Of a DNA stretch of 64,000 nt, positions 62,959 to 64,000 are shown piece after piece (the stretch's first letter is position 1; each line of letters opens with the position of its first letter). Source of the stretch: Sanderia malayensis (taxonomy: Eukaryota; Cnidaria; Scyphozoa; Semaeostomeae; Pelagiidae). The notes beneath the pieces were generated by a model, which was given only the letters and a program-made list of their open reading frames with translations, ran no database searches and was not told the DNA's origin. The stretch spans positions 42,770-106,769 of the forward strand of contig RQOL01000628.1 in the NCBI GenBank assembly GCA_013076295.1, written 5' to 3'. The translations under genes were made by a program, and so were the position numbers.

Positions 62959-63010
62959 ATTAGTTAAAAGCTCAAACACCACGTCAAGGAGAATCCATTG
63001 TTTGAGTTTT
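62959..63010 (-). mobile_element. Candidate Helitron 3' terminus
   Basis: Read on the minus strand, a hairpin is followed by CTAAT, matching the Helitron 3' rule CTRR with insertion before T. The arms are 62,971-62,978 (CTCAAACA) and 62,999-63,006 (TGTTTGAG), extendable to 12 bp with one mismatch. The CTAA lies at 62,963-62,960. It is about 670 bp beyond the helicase stop on the same strand, a plausible position. The loop (20 nt) is longer and the spacing (7 nt) shorter than usual, so it may be coincidence. Confidence 0.35.
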
Positions 63011-63152
63011 CCTTTTTTGTGAAAGCTGCCATATTGGTATTTGTTGTTTGATATTTAATGAAAGGAGATTGGATGTGAATTTAGCTACATATCAATAGTG
63101 GCATGGACGTATCAGTGGGGAGAATGGCAGATCGCACAGAGAGAAAGGAAAT

Positions 63153-63185
63153 CCATGTTCCCCTAGGCAATATAAAGGAACATGG
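63153..63185. repeat. Perfect 9-bp hairpin
   Basis: CCATGTTCC (63,153-63,161) and GGAACATGG (63,177-63,185) surround a 15-nt loop. It lies within the presumed Helitron 3' region. No CTRR follows it at the expected distance on the minus strand. Confidence 0.6.
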
Positions 63186-63200
63186 CAAAGCATAACTCTT

Positions 63201-63329
63201 GCCTGGAGAACTATTTGAAGCCCGCAGGTCTTGTGAGTGAGTGCTGTTTGAAGCACCCAGTGTGCCTAATTGCTGTTTGAAGCTCTCAGCTGTTGCCTGA
63301 GTACTGTTTGAAGTCCACAGGTCTTGTGT
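63201..63329 (+). repeat. Degenerate 31-bp tandem repeat, four units
   Basis: The CTGTTTGAAG core (CTATTTGAAG in the first unit) occurs at 63,211, 63,244, 63,273 and 63,304, spacings 33, 29 and 31 bp. CAGGTCTTGTG follows in two units. Related units lie at 63,540-63,606. Confidence 0.85.
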
Positions 63330-63539
63330 AGGGTTATTCTAATCTAGGGTCGCCGGTGTTTCCTGGAGTTTAAGGAAGTCTGGTGGAGCTGTAATTAGAA
63401 ATGGGTGGAGGGAATTGAAATTTGCAGGAAATTGTTGCCTGGGAATTGCTTTTGTAAGGTAGGCAGAGGCTATTTCTTAAAAACCTATTTTCAATTGGGT
63501 TGGAGATATTGTGCTTAGAATGACCTGTTGTGTTTTGCC

Positions 63540-63606
63540 TGAGTGCTGTTTGAAGCCCAGAGGTCTTGTGAGTGAGTGCTGTTTGATGCCCTCAGGTGTT
63601 AGTAAG
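63540..63606 (+). repeat. Two more units of the 31-bp repeat
   Basis: CTGTTTGAAG at 63,546 and CTGTTTGATG at 63,579, with AGGTCTTGTGAGTGAG between them, as in the larger cluster to the left. The helicase frame, if read past its frameshift, runs into these units. Confidence 0.8.
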
Positions 63607-63627
63607 TATAGTATAGATAGATAAATT

Positions 63628-64000
63628 TTAGAGGACTTCCTTGTAGACAATGTTTTTGTTTTGTTATTGCTTGGTGTGAATACCTTGAGTCCGGAGAATG
63701 AATTGGCTCTAGATATAGCAACATAGAGTTGTCCGTGAGCAAAAACTGGTTGTGGCAAGTAAATACCTACTTGTTTCAAGGATTGTCCTAGTGCTTTGTT
63801 GATGGTGAGACAGTAAGCAAGTCTGACTGGAAATTGTTTTCTTGTCATGGAAATTGGCAATGATGAATCTTGGCAGGTCATAGTAATTTGTGGAAGCGTA
63901 ACGTACTGGCCTTTGTTCTGTGTTGTGATGATCTCTGCGGTTATGATGTGTCGTTTGAGATCTCTGACTATTAATCGTGTTCCGTTGCATTGTCCTTTTG
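63628..64000 (-). CDS. Helitron PIF1-type helicase, C-terminal part, frameshifted
   Basis: The minus-strand frame enters from the right edge and encodes the end of the SF1/PIF1-type helicase domain of a Helitron Rep-Hel protein, which unwinds DNA during rolling-circle transposition. Visible landmarks in order are NGTRLIVRDL, LPISMTRKQFPVRLAY, LTINKALGQSL and GQLYVAISR; the last two form motif VI with its conserved arginine. The usual KAQGQ reads KALGQ here, a Q-to-L change. The frame is unbroken from 63,998 to about 63,657. It then departs from the family at a run of five T on the plus strand (63,653-63,657). The other frame immediately after encodes NIVYKEVL and stop (TAA at 63,630-63,628), the typical Helitron C-terminus, so one A appears to have been lost from the coding strand. 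Without correction the frame runs on to 63,477. The Rep domain and most of the helicase lie outside the window. A domesticated PIF1 gene is less likely. Confidence 0.88.

Noticed and set aside
62676..62960. 94-codon minus-strand frame
   Set aside because: It arises from skewed composition and simple AAAT repeats; no motif is visible.
63709..63990. 93-codon minus-strand frame
   Set aside because: It is a shadow of the Helitron helicase, which is in another frame with clear motifs.

Overview
The window looks like a piece of a multicellular animal genome, probably an aquatic invertebrate. The evidence is a very large tandem satellite, a tRNA-derived SINE-like element, a eukaryotic 28S rRNA fragment, a Helitron helicase end, GT-AG exon/intron modules, and scattered CGAATAAG-type and GGGCGTTNAATAGAGG-type short repeats. 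The phylum cannot be fixed from the sequence alone. There is no bacterial-style gene density and no intact protein-coding gene.

Positions 1-53,378 are one satellite array that continues off the left edge. The monomer is 92 bp, about 33% GC, and all copies lie in the same orientation. Monomers carry diagnostic variants, and strings of variants recur in order, which gives nested higher-order repeats (HORs). Examples are a 23-monomer HOR of about 2,114 bp at the left end, two 1,552-bp units at 4.4-7.5 kb, and copies at offsets of 4,393, 7,060, 6,415, 5,136 and 2,393 bp further right. From 4.5 kb to 48.7 kb, 26 monomers carry a 105-bp cassette in place of 18 bp of monomer, which makes a monomer of about 179 bp. 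A segment of about 7.8 kb near the left (4.1-12.0 kb) is repeated near the right (44.5-52.3 kb). The right copy has lost about 100 bp through scattered small deletions between 44.9 and 48.6 kb, some of which looks like poor consensus sequence.

The array ends at 53,378 with a 45-bp inverted monomer fragment that can fold back on the preceding monomer. To the right lie non-satellite sequences: short CGAATAAG motifs, a 21-bp minisatellite (53.9-54.2 kb), five tandem copies of a module with splice-site-bounded introns of about 160 bp and non-coding exons of about 179 bp (54.2-55.8 kb), a near-perfect palindrome (56.1 kb), a tRNA-derived SINE-like element on the minus strand (57.1 kb), a TGTTGCGTT-rich tract, a 3' 28S rRNA pseudogene (58.15-58.74 kb) and an adjoining 187-bp direct duplication.

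From 59.3 kb to the end, the plus strand is strongly G/T-rich. This part holds an old 377-bp duplication, a compound direct/inverted repeat at 60.4-61.9 kb, a few unrecognised candidate exons, and the C-terminal end of a Helitron PIF1-type helicase on the minus strand at the right edge, with a candidate Helitron 3' terminus (CTAAT plus hairpin) near 62,960. The setting is a repeat-rich, heterochromatin-like boundary. The genes here are remnants of mobile elements and rDNA rather than a cooperating pathway.
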